From Liquidambar formosana (taxonomy: Eukaryota; Streptophyta; Magnoliopsida; Saxifragales; Altingiaceae): a stretch of 64,000 bases of DNA. This document shows, in pieces, positions 11,134-23,072 of the stretch (positions within the stretch are counted from its first letter, which is position 1; each line of letters starts with the position of its first letter). The translations under genes and the position numbers were made by a program. The notes beneath the pieces were generated by a model. The model made no database searches, was not told where the DNA came from, and was given only the letters and a program-made list of their open reading frames with translations. Location: contig CM077826.1 of NCBI GenBank assembly GCA_039720395.1, positions 20,151,053-20,215,052 of the forward strand, read 5' to 3'.

Positions 11134-13252
11134 CGTTTTTATATACCATCAATTTGAGTTCCCGAACCCACCTCGAAAGTTTTATTTGTCTAATTTTTGA
11201 CAATGCACTAGCAATGAAGGCCTAAGCGTGTTGTGGTTGTCCCACCAAAAGATTTGGTACATGCATTGGAATACACATGTATTTAGGGATTTTTTTTTTC
11301 TCAGGAGTGACAATCCATAGAACATATGTACCTATATCCCTAATCTTCCTTAATATCAATAAATGGGTATCAATGTTTTTTTATAAAGTTGAACCTGAAC
11401 TCACTCATTTAATAAGTTAGACAAATACCAATAAGCTATCATGTTATTAGCACGTTTACTCAAATAGGTGTACTTGGTACGTTGAATTCTTAAGAAGGAA
11501 ATATAAGGTAAAAAAGGGAATTATAATAATTGCAAGATCAAGGCGCATTTGTCGCTTTAACTATATATGATATAGACAAGCGCTAAATGGACGTTAACAT
11601 GCAATTCCAACATCAACAGTTGAAAACAATTAATATTAGTGGAAGTAAGCTGGATTGTTATTTCTTGCGGGCAAGATCTACATCTTTGCTAAGCAATGCG
11701 GGCAAGATCTATTATATACTCTTTTCAGACATTATAATTAATTTCACAACATGAAGTGGTGGCACGACAAAAAGACCTATGAAGCCAAAAGCTTAGGTAA
11801 ATGTTAGGTGAAAGTGAGAAAATTAAGCAAATTGAGGGACACGTGTCACTTTTTAAACTTACCTTTAATTAGTTTCCTTGACGTGCTTCACCTGTCTTTT
11901 CAGAGAGTTGGATAATTATTTCTGAAAACAACCATTTTTTGTAAAATTATAATTGTTGGCACGCATAGAGCATGGGATTTTCTTTCCTTTTTTTATTATT
12001 TACAACATATATAGAGGATGGGATTTGCCCCAAAGTAAAGGCCGCTGAATTAGGTGATTAGTTTTAGAATGTGGGAGATAGCACTCACAGAAGACAACAA
12101 AGAAGGAGATATGAATTTTGAAACTTCAGATTACATAAATCCAATATATATATCTCGGTAATATGCATATTATATTGAAGACAGTTCAAATTAAATTGAA
12201 AGTTGTGATGAGGGGTATTTGTAAAAAATTCCAAACTCTGTTGTTAGCCCTATTAGACCTTATTGGCTAGGAGAGGTGCATGCGCCCAAATTACTTCAGC
12301 TTGATTACAATTTATCTACCAGCTTAATGAGGTCCTTTTTTGTTAATTCTTACAGAAGCCCCTCTTTTCCTTTTTTTCTTTGTTGATTAAACGGAAGGAC
12401 TTCATTAAAAACAGTTATACCATAGCTAATAGAGAGAGAACTATTGATACCTTGGCGGGAGTAATGTCTAGGATATTACCTCTAATTGTTAATTAGAACG
12501 AATAAAAAAAAGGGAAAAAAGAGATCTATTGAAGACTGTTGATCTTATAGGATCTGACATATGGCTAAGCTAGAATCGTGTAAAAAATTGTATGTAAAAC
12601 TTATGTCACTTGATCCTATCCTAATTTACGTATTGCAATTTCAATTATATATATATGTTCCCTCTCCATTTCTTTCATATATCATATAATAATGGTGAAT
12701 TTTCAAAAGAATCCGTAAAACTAGCTCAATTAATTCAAAGTGTAAGCAAGTCAAGATCTACTCTAGATTGGCTCTTGTCTAGCAATAAGCTTGGTGTTTT
12801 AAACTTTAGGTTGTCTTGTTTATAATTAGACTAGGAAATGAGTCTGCTAATGAACAAAATTTGAACTGTTTTTAACTTTTTATGTAGTTTATTCTTGTTA
12901 ATCCCAAAACATTGAGCACAATTAGATGATGACGAATGATTGAGTCAAAAACTTCTCTAGTGCAGAGTTAGCTTAATATAATAGAGTGAAATTAAATTGT
13001 CCACATTCATTTAATTGATAGGAAATCATCACATGTGGGAAATCCCTAATGTACCATTCCGCTCAAATAGGATATAGGATGGTGCAGAATCATGCGTGGC
13101 ATTCATGTACGTACCCATGGCTATCACACACAGTACAACATTAAGGTGATCAAATTCATTTCTTTGATTAGATATCTTAATTACGTAGGGCCCTTTTAAT
13201 TTCAAGTCTACACTAGCCTCATTTCAAGTGATAGGGTCTGTTTTTTTTTTTT

Positions 13253-13289
<37 letters not shown>

Positions 13290-14570
13290 CTGAGTTCTCA
13301 AATCAATCAAGATATTTGTACTCCATAGAATGTTTAGAGCTCAATAATTCGATGTCCTTGTCAATTTAGGTCAATTTATGTATTGATAGCTTAATAAAGA
13401 TTTGTTTGACATTCTTGTCATGGGTTTTTTGGAAGTAGTTTACCGTACTGTTAAATTTCATCCTAATCTAAAAACACAACTAGCTAAAATTCCACAGAAG
13501 TAACCATCCATGCAATCTATATATATGGGGTTTTATATTAGAAGTGCAATTAATAAAAAATAATTAATTGACCCCTTCAAGTACGTTATTTGGCATTTTA
13601 AATCTCTCATGTTTGGACCCAACATATTGTTACCTACAGCTGGTTCTTTGTTGTCTAGCTAACAAAGTCCATAAATCATATAATAATTAAATTAAAAGCC
13701 TTGGACTTTTCCTAAATCATAAAAGTTAAATTTAAAATTAATCAATGAAGCACGTACAGTTTTTTTTTTTTTTTTTTTTTTTAAATTTTGTTTTGTTTCT
13801 TTCTTATTTTTGCTGAGTGGAAGCACGTCCAGTTTTGAACTCAGAACTGATTTGCAGAAGATGTATATTAAAAGAGAGCAGACAAAGATCTTTTTAAATT
13901 TGTTTTGGTTGGACATGATCATGTGTAGTTTATAATAAAATTATCGATCTTTCAAGTTAGGGAGCTGTCCCATTTGTTTAGAAAGATGGGAAAGACTCGA
14001 GTAAATATATAGACCAAATTGTTTGCCTACTTGGCAATTAAATGATCGAATTGGCCCCACTCTTTAATTCACCTTCATTTTCGTACTCAGGCGGCTTTTA
14101 ATTTTGTAGCTTGGCTTTCATGAAACTTTGCTAACAAAGGGGCCATCTTATCAAAAGTACTCGATCCGAAAGATATGCGACATAGAAAGTATAATCAATG
14201 GCCTTTCAACATCTTTTGTTTTCTTTCTTTTTTTTTAAATAGAGAAAACAAGGTGCTCAATGCTTGCACGATTGTCTCCAAACCATGAGCATATGGAACT
14301 AATGGAAGGCTGCTTGAAGGTGGGGAAGGTGCAGTGCGTGCCAAATATTGCAGGCTTTATGAAAAGTTCAATTTCTTTCACGCCAAGCTTTCTCCAATCT
14401 CTCCACTAACAAAAAGGTCTTAATAATTATAAGCATGCTTTCACTTCCAAAACACGGTACATGCGCGCACTCAGGTGCTTCGCATGCATAACCCTGCCAT
14501 GCACATGGCAATAATACATGCATACACTGATGCACATGCGTGTTTAGCTAAAAGAGAACATATTGAAGAT
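11134..14570. other. Gene-free AT-rich intergenic region
   Basis: Nothing coding was found in about 3.4 kb. It contains a T run followed by (AT)n at 13241-13287 and a T run at about 13760-13782. No microRNA-like hairpin was recognised by eye, although folding was not computed. Confidence 0.5.
13255..13287. repeat. (AT)n microsatellite
   Basis: An uninterrupted AT dinucleotide run directly after a 13-base T run. Confidence 0.9.
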
Positions 14571-14760
14571 GTCACATGTTAAGTTGCAATTAATGACCCA
14601 ATCATTGTATTGGAAATGATGAAAATGTATTGTAAATAGTGAAAGTTAATTGAAAAAATGTGAAATGTTTGAAAAACTGTGAAAACATATTTTTTCATGC
14701 AATGATTGGGTTATTAATTGCATTTTAACATGTGCACTTGGGGCATACGTTAAAAAAACC
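14571..14760. mobile_element. Short TIR MITE, copy B (inverted relative to copy A)
   Basis: The reverse complement aligns with 10931-11133 (shared TGCAATTAAT, CCAATCATTG, TTTACAATACATTTT). The left terminus is eroded. It abuts the Stowaway-like element that starts at 14772. Confidence 0.6.
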
Positions 14761-14771
14761 CTATGTTATTA

Positions 14772-15047
14772 CTCCTTTTGTCCCACAAAGATATGTCATG
14801 TTTGACAAAACACACAATTTGAGAAAAGTCATCATTTCATTGACTTGCCATTTATTAAAACTCTATTTTTTCGAAAGTACCTATTTCCTACTTTTTATTG
14901 GGTTTTGTGTTAAAAGCAATTATTAAAATAATAAGGAGTAGAATAGGAAGTTCAAAAAATTATGATTTGAATTTTTCAAAATTGACAAACATTTTGAGAC
15001 AAAAAAAAAAAATGTAAAAATGACCTATCTTTGTGAGACGAAAAGAA
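14772..15047. mobile_element. Stowaway-like (Tc1/mariner) MITE
   Basis: It starts CTCCTTTTGTCCCACAAAGA and ends with the imperfect inverse complement ATCTTTGTGAGACGAAAAG, with TA on both sides (14770-14771, 15048-15049). It is 276 bp, AT-rich and non-coding. Confidence 0.75.
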
Positions 15048-15226
15048 TAATTAATAGGCAATTAATTATATTGGAATGTGATGCATGCAGTCAAGATACA
15101 ACATGATTAATATAATTAAATAATTTTTGGCAAGTTTACTTTAAAATTTTTACTTTTGCAAAGAGTGATTTAAAATATTTGTGAAATGTATCTGTATGTG
15201 GATGAATTTACCAACATGTTATATGC

Positions 15227-15269
<43 letters not shown>

Positions 15270-16611
15270 GGTGTATTGGTGTAACAAGTTTGCATGGTTA
15301 ATCAAGCAATTAGGTTTGAAAGGAAAAAAAAAAAATGCATTGTTAGATTTGAATCTTTTAAAAAAGAGAGTTTAGAAAAGGACCCAAAAGGAAAGAGTAG
15401 GGTGGAAGGCTAATGAAAAGGTATGTAGTGCTCAATTATTGAAGACTCTTTTGCTCATGCACTAATGAGATCTCTCTCTAATCTCTAATATGCCAAGAAC
15501 ATACTTCCCATGATCTTTGGCTAGCTTTTTGAATATTCTGGAACTAGTTATATATATAAATATTGAGCGCGTATATTATAGACCATTCGATTTGTGACAC
15601 TTGGCTGGCACCCATGCATTATATAACAAGCAAGGACAAATAGGATCAAGAGTCAAAAATGCTACACGCAGTCGATTATATTATAGGTAAAGAAGAGTTT
15701 ATTTTACTTTAATCTACTGCTAGGTCAAAAGAAGCTAGGGTGCAAAGGAATAGTGCGTAATTAGAAGTAATGCAGCTTAATGCGATGTTTGGTTGCTAAA
15801 GCCAGCTTTTATGTTTCTTTTTTGGCCAATTCCCGGCTGTCAAACAGAGCATGCATGATTAGAAAAAAGGAAAGTTGAGCAGGAGTTTAGTATATATATA
15901 TATATATATATATGTTGCTGTTGTTTTTTGGTCCAACATTGTAGTGCATGTTAAAGCTAGCTAGGCACTTTAGGATTCATGCTATAGCTTTAAAGGCACT
16001 CAGAATGTGGAGTTGTTTACTCGTTGAAAGCTAAAATTAAAAGTAAGCACGCTTTCATAGAGAATAGATTATGGATTCCAAGCTGTAGTACTGTTGAGAT
16101 TAGAGCTGGCAAATCCTCACCTTAACCTGCCAGTCGCCAACCTAATTAACCTGAACCCAGCTAAACCGAACCCATTGGGAAACCATGCCAACTCAGCATG
16201 TCAAAGCCACAAGCTCAAATAACCAAAAGGTTAAAGGTCCAAAACCCGGATACCTAGCTCCATATTAATTCTTAGAGATAAACCAAGCCAATTAGCCAAA
16301 GCAGAACCAGTAAAACCAAAGTATATTTTGAATGTGTGTAAAGAGGTTCTAGTTGAAGCAATGCATAATTAGCTGTTGGTGCAAGGACATAATGTAGCTA
16401 TCTGATGCGTGTTAAATACCTCACCATCTATTAAATTACTCACCATCCATACAATGTTATTTAATTATAACTAAATATAATGCTAGGATTGATCTAATTA
16501 AGTACATATCTAACTCAGATTTGAAGCATAAAATAAATTCATTAACATGCCGCAAATAAATTAATAACGTGAAACAAAACCAATGAAAGAAAGTTAGACA
16601 AGAATAGCACT

Positions 16612-16654
<43 letters not shown>

Positions 16655-17963
16655 TGGGTGCACGGTGAGATTCAAGCTTATCTTAATTCATTTCACGTTT
16701 GCTCCATTTGGATCAATGGAAGAAAGTTAAAATGCTGATCGAGAATGGCTTAGAGAATTAAAATTTCTCTCTATATAACATTTTTAGGTTGTTTTCTTCC
16801 TTTCAAGTTTTCGGAGATCTTGTGTTTGGTAAGAAATTAAAAAAGGGCTAAAAATGTGTTGATGTGGTTAGAAGTTTGGTAAATGGAACTGTTGGCAAAT
16901 AAAAAAATCTTCATGACGCACTCTGCCTGCATAGAGAACCCACCCGCCCCCGCCCCCCCAAAAGAAAAAAAAAAAACTATCCTTCTCCAAAAGATAACCG
17001 AGAGGCCGTACTTCATTAAATAGAAAAAATTTGCCGTACCCATACGGCCATACAATCTGTTACGTGAGGGGAAGATGGTGTTGTGCCAAGGTAGATGACT
17101 TTCCATCCTTCTCTTTTAATCCTCTGAACTATGAAGAATAGCAAATTAACTTATCAACCGCCTTATTACCCTCGTCAATAAAGTAATAAATATTATTTTG
17201 TGAGCCTCATAGGAAGGATTTTTTGAAATAAACTCTAAATTAACCATGCTACTATTACATTTTTTTTTTTGGAAAACTCTTCATAATTACCAGTTGAGCA
17301 GCACCCTCAACTTGGATCTCGCGGAAATATCAACCTCTTTTGAGGGTGGAATCCGAAACAAAAATTTAACACCTAGATGATCACTACTACATGGAAAAGG
17401 GCTAGCTATGATTGAATTATTTTTTTTTTAATTTTTTTTATTAGCAAAAAGATATGTTTTTCGGATGAAATAAAATTATACCCAAACACCAATATAGCAA
17501 AGACACGCCAGTAAACAAACAAAAAAGGAAAAAAAAGGAAGAAAAAAGAAAAGAAGCACCCCAAAACAACCTCATCTAAAGAGGGCAGCAACACCAACTA
17601 TTGGGCCGTTGGATGTCCAAATGAAAGTTGTTTATTGAAGGCATAAATTCATCACCCCGTATGATATAATATAAAAAACAATTGGAGTCATTAATATGAT
17701 TAATGTAATAAGTTGGATTACTTCTTGGGAATTCATGAAATGCCACTATTTTAAATTTTCGCTCTCATTTAAAAGGATGATCATCATTCTCTTAAACCTT
17801 CTCATATGAGATGATGGGTTTATGTTTTCAATACTATGTAAAATACCAATAATTTTTTAATTTCTATTTGGAAGCCCAAATGGGCTTGGACTATAGGAAT
17901 GAGGCCAGAAAATTTTGGATTGATTTTGAACCAATTATAAATTACTTTTGAGGCCAAGCAAAT
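15048..17963. other. Gene-free intergenic region with microsatellites
   Basis: No supported gene. It contains (TA)n at 15233-15266 and 15891-15912 and (CT)n at 16613-16650. The short frames that cross the microsatellites are not credible proteins. Confidence 0.5.
16613..16650. repeat. (CT)n microsatellite
   Basis: An uninterrupted 38-base CT run. Confidence 0.9.
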
Positions 17964-18362
17964 GGGACCTCTATTGGCACCCAAAGACTTGTTTTGTATC
18001 CCCCACCCATTTTCAACTTAAAGGTTTTATGAAAAATATAGAAGGTTTTAATAAAAACTGATAACGTATTTTATTAGAAAACATCATTTTGAATAACTTT
18101 TTAGAAGAAAGTTTTTCTAAAATTGATCGTTTAAGTAAACTTTTTAGCTATTTATAGTGTTTGTATCATAAATGACTAAAAAGTCTATTCAAACAATAGA
18201 TTTTGGAAGAACTTACTTTTAAAAAGTTGTTCAAAATGATGTTTTTTAATAGAATGCATGATAAATTTTTTATAAAAACCTTTTATATTTTTCATAAAAT
18301 CTTAAAATGCAAAATAAGTTGGGGATGAAAAGCAAGTCTTTGGGTGCCAATAGAGGCCTTCC
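17964..18362. mobile_element. Fold-back Mutator-like MITE
   Basis: A 399-bp element whose two halves are imperfect inverse complements (a long hairpin). The ends carry CTCTATTGGCACCCAAAGAC in opposite orientation. Flanking 9-mers CAAGCAAAT (17955-17963) and CAAACAAAT (18363-18371) match at 8 of 9 bases, supporting Mutator-type insertion. Confidence 0.75.
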
Positions 18363-18371
18363 CAAACAAAT

Positions 18372-18974
18372 CATTTTACAGCCAATGGCATTGCCTTTTA
18401 GTTCCTTGGATGCATGACTGGATTCCAAATCATTACAAGCTAGGCCCATGGAGTCATGGACTTGGGGTTTAGTTGTGGGCCATTGATCCATTAATTGGAC
18501 GATCCATTGTTTTTTCTAACATTTGGGTTTGTCAAAATAGAATCAAACTTCCTCGGCATCCCAAATTATTAGGGAGTGGCACTCGCGATGCATGTGCAAT
18601 ACCTTGGAGAAGTAGTTAACAATTGAAGCTAGGGATGGATGCCTTGGTTATTTTCAGATAATTGAAGAGACGCTAAATTGGTGATTGGCTTAAATAAGAC
18701 AGTACGTGTAGTTTATGGACACGACGATGGTAAAACTAGAGTACTGGCTATTGAATCCATAAGAGGTGAGCAAGAGGGAGAGAGATAAGACACAGGGAAA
18801 TGTGCCCTAGAAATGAAGCTAGTACAAGGCCCACAAGAAAATTTTGGTTCAAAATGACTTGGGAACGTCCGATGCTGCAAACCAAATGACCAAGAGGAGC
18901 CCAACTGGTGGAGGGGTGTTGTAATTGGGCCTCCTAAAAGGAGCCCACATACCAGCTCAGTGAGAAAACGGAAA
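18372..18974. other. Gene-free interval between fold-back elements
   Basis: About 600 bp with nothing recognised. Short minus-strand frames exist but lack domains and codon bias. Confidence 0.5.
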
Positions 18975-19375
18975 GGGAACTGCTATTGCAACCCCACTTT
19001 TTTATCAAACCCCCCCACCCTTTCATTTTAGTTTTGAAGATTTTATGTAAAACATAAAAGGTTTTTACAAAAACCGACAGCGTATTCTACTAGAAAATAT
19101 CATTTTAAATAACTTTGAAAAAGGGTTTTTCCAAAATTTATCGTTTAAGTAGACTTTTTGACAAAAAATGAAATAAAGACTACAAATGGCTAAAAAATCT
19201 ACTTAAACAATAGATTTTAGAAAAACTGTCTTCTATAAAGTTGTTTAAAATAATGTTTTCTAATAGACTATGCAACCAATTTTCGTAAACATCTTTAATA
19301 TTTTGCATAAAACCTTAAAAATTTAAAGGATGGAAGGGGGTGTGATAAAAAAGTGGGGTTGCAATAGCTATTCCC
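18975..19375. mobile_element. Fold-back Mutator-like MITE
   Basis: A 401-bp hairpin element. Terminus GGGAACTGCTATTGCAACCC is matched by GGGTTGCAATAGCTATTCCC at the other end. Flanking 9-mers AAACGGAAA and AAAGAGAAA match at 7 of 9 positions. The arms repeat the AAAATATCATTTTAAA and TCGTTTAAGTAGAC phrases seen in the sister copies. Confidence 0.75.
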
Positions 19376-19481
19376 AAAGAGAAATTATCACCGACATCAC
19401 CACAGGGGGCTCAAACGCTCAAACCCACAATAGTATAAGGCCCATTGGGCCAGACAAATTGGTCCAATATGATTTCATCAA

Positions 19482-19886
19482 GGGAACGGCTATTGCAAAT
19501 TTGCAACCCCTCATTTTTATCACCCTACCCCTTTCCTTTTGGTTTTTAAGATTTCATAAAAAAATAGAAGGTTTTTACAAAAACTGGTCGCAAGTTCCAC
19601 TAGAAAATATCATTTTGAACAACTTTGCAGGAGAAAGTTTTTCCAAAATCTATCGTTTAGGTAGACTTTTTGGCAAAAAATGAAATAAAAACTATAAATG
19701 GCTAAAAAGTATATTTAAACGATAGATTTAGGAAAAACTTTCTTCTACAAAGTTGTTCAAAATGATGTTTTTAGTAGACATCACGGTTGATTTTCATAAA
19801 AACCTTTTATATTTTGCGTAAAACCTTAAAAACCTAAAAGATAAAAGGTGGTGTGATAAGAATGGGGGATTGCAATGGCCGTTCCC
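19482..19886. mobile_element. Fold-back Mutator-like MITE
   Basis: A 405-bp hairpin element starting GGGAACGGCTATTGCAA and ending TTGCAATGGCCGTTCCC. Flanking 9-mers TTTCATCAA and TTTCATTAG match at 7 of 9. It lies about 100 bp from the previous copy in the same orientation. The pair sits next to the tRNA gene. Confidence 0.75.
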
Positions 19887-20025
19887 TTTCATTAGATCCA
19901 TTAACTTTGTTATTTACCCACCAAAAAGGAAAAAAATACATCCAATAAAGAGCAACTGGTCTGCGGTCATATTAGGCCGAAAATATCTGGGCTTATAGTG
20001 TTAGTAGACCGTATAAAAATAGCGA

Positions 20026-20098
20026 CGCCCACCGTGGGGCTCGAACCCACGACCACAAGGTTAAGAGCCTTGCGCTCTACCAACTGAGCTAGACGGGC
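20026..20098 (-). tRNA. tRNA-Lys (anticodon CTT)
   Basis: The minus strand folds into a standard 73-nt tRNA. The acceptor stem is GCCCGTC with GGTGGGC (two wobble pairs). It has an A box TAGCTCAGTTGG, an anticodon loop CTCTTAA with CTT flanked by the stem CAAGG/CCTTG, a B box GGTTCGAGCCC and discriminator G. There is no intron and no encoded CCA, as expected for a nuclear tRNA. A T5 pol III terminator follows 3' on the minus strand at about 20015-20019. The gene reads lysine codon AAG. Confidence 0.95.
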
Positions 20099-20451
20099 AG
20101 CTGTCATTTGGCTGCAAGTTGTTTATACTTGTCTGTTATTCGGCTTATTTCTACAACTTACCCAAGAAAATTTCATTGATATTGCTGAGAAAATGTATGA
20201 ATGCGGGAAAACAAGAGAGCCGATTCTGTTTCTGCTATTTCGAAAAACGAGGGATTGGGATTTTGGTGTTTAGTTCATTCTTTTTAAAGCAATTTGGGGA
20301 AAAAAAAAAAAAAAAACCAAAAGAGGAGGAAGCCAGTTAATGAAAAGGAATGGATGGGAAGAATGGTTGAGGTTTCCCTCTAGAAGCCGTTTCGTTATTT
20401 GGGAGTGGGATTTTGGTGTTTGGTTGTAATGGAGGCGATAGTGGGCTAGCT
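20099..20451. other. Gene-free interval
   Basis: About 350 bp between the tRNA and the hAT-like element. The phrase GGGATTTTGGTGTTT occurs twice (about 20257 and 20407), an imperfect local duplication. Nothing else is seen. Confidence 0.4.
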
Positions 20452-20965
20452 TAAGGATGGCAGTGGGACTGGGTTTGGGACGGGTCACCTTTATCCCAAT
20501 CCCATCCCATTAAAGATAATCTCTTCTCGGATCTATTCCAACCCTACGTCAAAATGGGATGGGGCGGGGCATTTACGTTAATAAAAAAACAAGTTTTATT
20601 TAAAAAGGGGAAGAAAAAACCAATCTTAAATCATATATTTCACACGTAAATTTTTACCTCTTTATGGTTTTGTAAAAGCAAATACTAAAAGAATTTAAAA
20701 ATAAATATAAAATTGTGAAAAGAAGTAACTAATAGTAAATGTGGAATTTAAGAAAATATGAAAGATATTAAAAAAGATCAATATTTACACATATTCAGGA
20801 TGGGGTCGGGTGGGGCAGAGAGGGACTACCTTATACAATACCCTGTCCCTAAATTTGATACGGGTTTTTAATTTTACCCCAAACCCACCCCTACGTTATT
20901 TACTTGCTCCCCAACCCCCTCCCAATAGAGACGGAATACCTTTGTTGGGTTTATTGTCATCCCTA
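20452..20965. mobile_element. hAT-like non-autonomous element
   Basis: The ends TAAGGATGGCAGTGGG and CAATAAACCC-type inverse complement (right end TGTCATCCCTA) form short TIRs of hAT style. Flanking 8-mers GGCTAGCT and GACCAGCT match at 6 of 8. The inside is non-coding with G-rich ends (GGGATGGGG motifs) and an AT-rich middle. Confidence 0.55.
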
Positions 20966-21464
20966 GACCAGCTAGTCGCCAACAATGAAGCTTATGGATT
21001 AGAACAGTGATAGGGATGATTGCAGTTGAGAGCACATCAACTATGAAGTCTGTGACGGAGATGATAATTTGCTGATTTTTTTCTTTAATTTTCATTTGAT
21101 AATACTATTTTGGCAAAGTTCCCTCAAATAGGGATTGAAAATTACCGACAAATACAATTTTGTCGCTACAAAGTACAAACGATCTTTAGCTACGAAAAAT
21201 TCCATATTGCTAATTTTCTGTTAGGAATAGCCTCTTAGATTTTGTAGTGAATTATACACCGTACTTTTGACTACTAAAGTCAGTTGTAGTAATATTATTA
21301 TTCAGACGATTCTCCTCCTATAGTTATACTGTCTCCTTCTCTTTCATCATTGAGTGATTGGGTAACAATCAAAGGGAAGGGATTTACTTGTATAAAAGAA
21401 TTTTAGAAGTCCTTGATTTTAAGAAAAAAATTCACAAATTATGCTAAAAGCGCCAGTAAAAATA
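20966..21464. other. Gene-free interval left of the copia element
   Basis: About 500 bp of AT-rich sequence before the Ty1/copia LTR. No frame or repeat was recognised. Confidence 0.4.
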
Positions 21465-22282
21465 TGTAAGATGTATTAGCGAGTAAAGTTTTAAAACTTG
21501 TAACTAATGAAACTTTTAGTGTGGATATTAACTTTTATGACTATGAGGTTGTTACAAGTGTAATTGATTTGACCGTTATAATATTCATTGCACTAGTTGT
21601 TAGGGCATTAAAGCCTAAGATTTAGATGCCTATATAAAGACATACACCAAGAGACCTAAAGATACATCTTCTCTTCTCTTTGCAATTTACATTCTGCATT
21701 TCTTTTCTTATATTTTCATATATTTTGGGGCAACTGATTGAAAACGGTTCAAATTACTCTTCCTGTGAACGTACTCATAGAAGAGCTAGCTGCGATCTTC
21801 TAGGGTTGTATCTTAGAGGAGTTGTCGTCCGCCAAAACCTGTACATAAGGAAATGATAACTCCTTTAGGAATAGCGTAAGCACACGTGCCTTCCCACAGG
21901 CCAGCTATTTCAATTTTATCTTTTTAATTTTCTCTCATATTATTATGCTTTATAAATTCAATTGTTATGTCTTGTGTGATTTGATATTTGATCTTGTGAA
22001 ATTTTCCAACTTCTATTAATTGTTTGAACATTTAGATTCATTACACAAATTTTCCCCGACAATCTAAACGAGTTAGCTGCATTTTGTGTTCATGATAAAA
22101 GGTTCAAGGTTAAGGCTTCAAATTTTTTTAAACACGTTGTAAGATAGAAATTTAGTGGTATACGTCTTTTTAAGAATTAAATAATTGTTTTATGTTTGTT
22201 TATTCAAAGCAAAATAAACAATTTTATATTAGATGGTTCATTGTTTCACCTAGAACATAGTGAGTGCTTTACATGTGATTTT
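21465..22282 (+). repeat. Left LTR of the copia element
   Basis: It aligns along its length with 55315-56282. Shared blocks include TTTGGGGCAACTGAT, GTACTCATAGAAGAG and CAGGCCAGCTATTT. It is about 150 bp shorter than the right LTR because the latter carries an internal duplication. No typical tRNA-Met primer-binding site is recognisable after it. Confidence 0.8.
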
Positions 22283-23072
22283 AATTAATTAAAAAAACTG
22301 TTTTACATTTTTTTTTTTTGGGGGTTAAGTCGTTTATAAAAGCTTAGTGTTTGCCGTTCAAATATAATTTTATAAATTAAAAAAAAAAACGGTTCCTTTT
22401 AGTGTTATAAAGCTTGTAATAGTTTTGGTTTGATATATAAAATTTTATTCTTACTATTATGGTTTAAATTTTTAAAAAACAGTTTGCATTTGTTGTACTT
22501 TAATAATAATAATTAAAAATACGGTTTTCATTTATTACGTTCTAAGGAAAATTGCTTTATAAAAATAAGAAAAAACTGAAAAAAAATAAAAATAAAAAGT
22601 TTTGTATTTACTGTATTACAAAAACAGTTTCATTTTAACAAGTTTTTAAAAAACAAGTTTGTATTTACAATTTCACAAAAACATATTTACTAAAAACAGT
22701 TTCGTTTTATCAATTTTGTATTTACTATTTTAGGAAAACAATTTGGCTGTAATAATAACAATAAAATCAGTTTATTATATACTGTTTGTTTGAAGGAAAA
22801 AAATAATAATAATAAAACAGTTTTCTGCATAAAAACAGTATTTTGAACAATATTCTATACTGTTTTATATATATTAAAAAAATTACTGTTTTAAATTTGA
22901 AGACAATAATTAGCATTAATAATAAAGTTCCAATTTGCATAAATTCAGTTGTTAGTTTTTTTATTGGTTTATGAAATAGATTCATTATTTTAATTGCTGA
23001 AAATTTTTTTTGATTAACATAATATTTAAATTGTGCAGTGTGATTCATTTGCCCATCCTTAAAATAATACAT
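22283..23072 (+). other. AT-rich copia leader with repeated AAACAGTTT motifs
   Basis: Between left LTR and gag. It contains many scattered copies of AAACAGTTT and its complement, separated by A- or T-rich spacers. No gene is seen. Confidence 0.5.

Noticed and set aside
11134..14570. Possible microRNA precursor in the long intergenic stretch
   Set aside because: No known mature sequence recognised and no hairpin computed; the evidence is insufficient.
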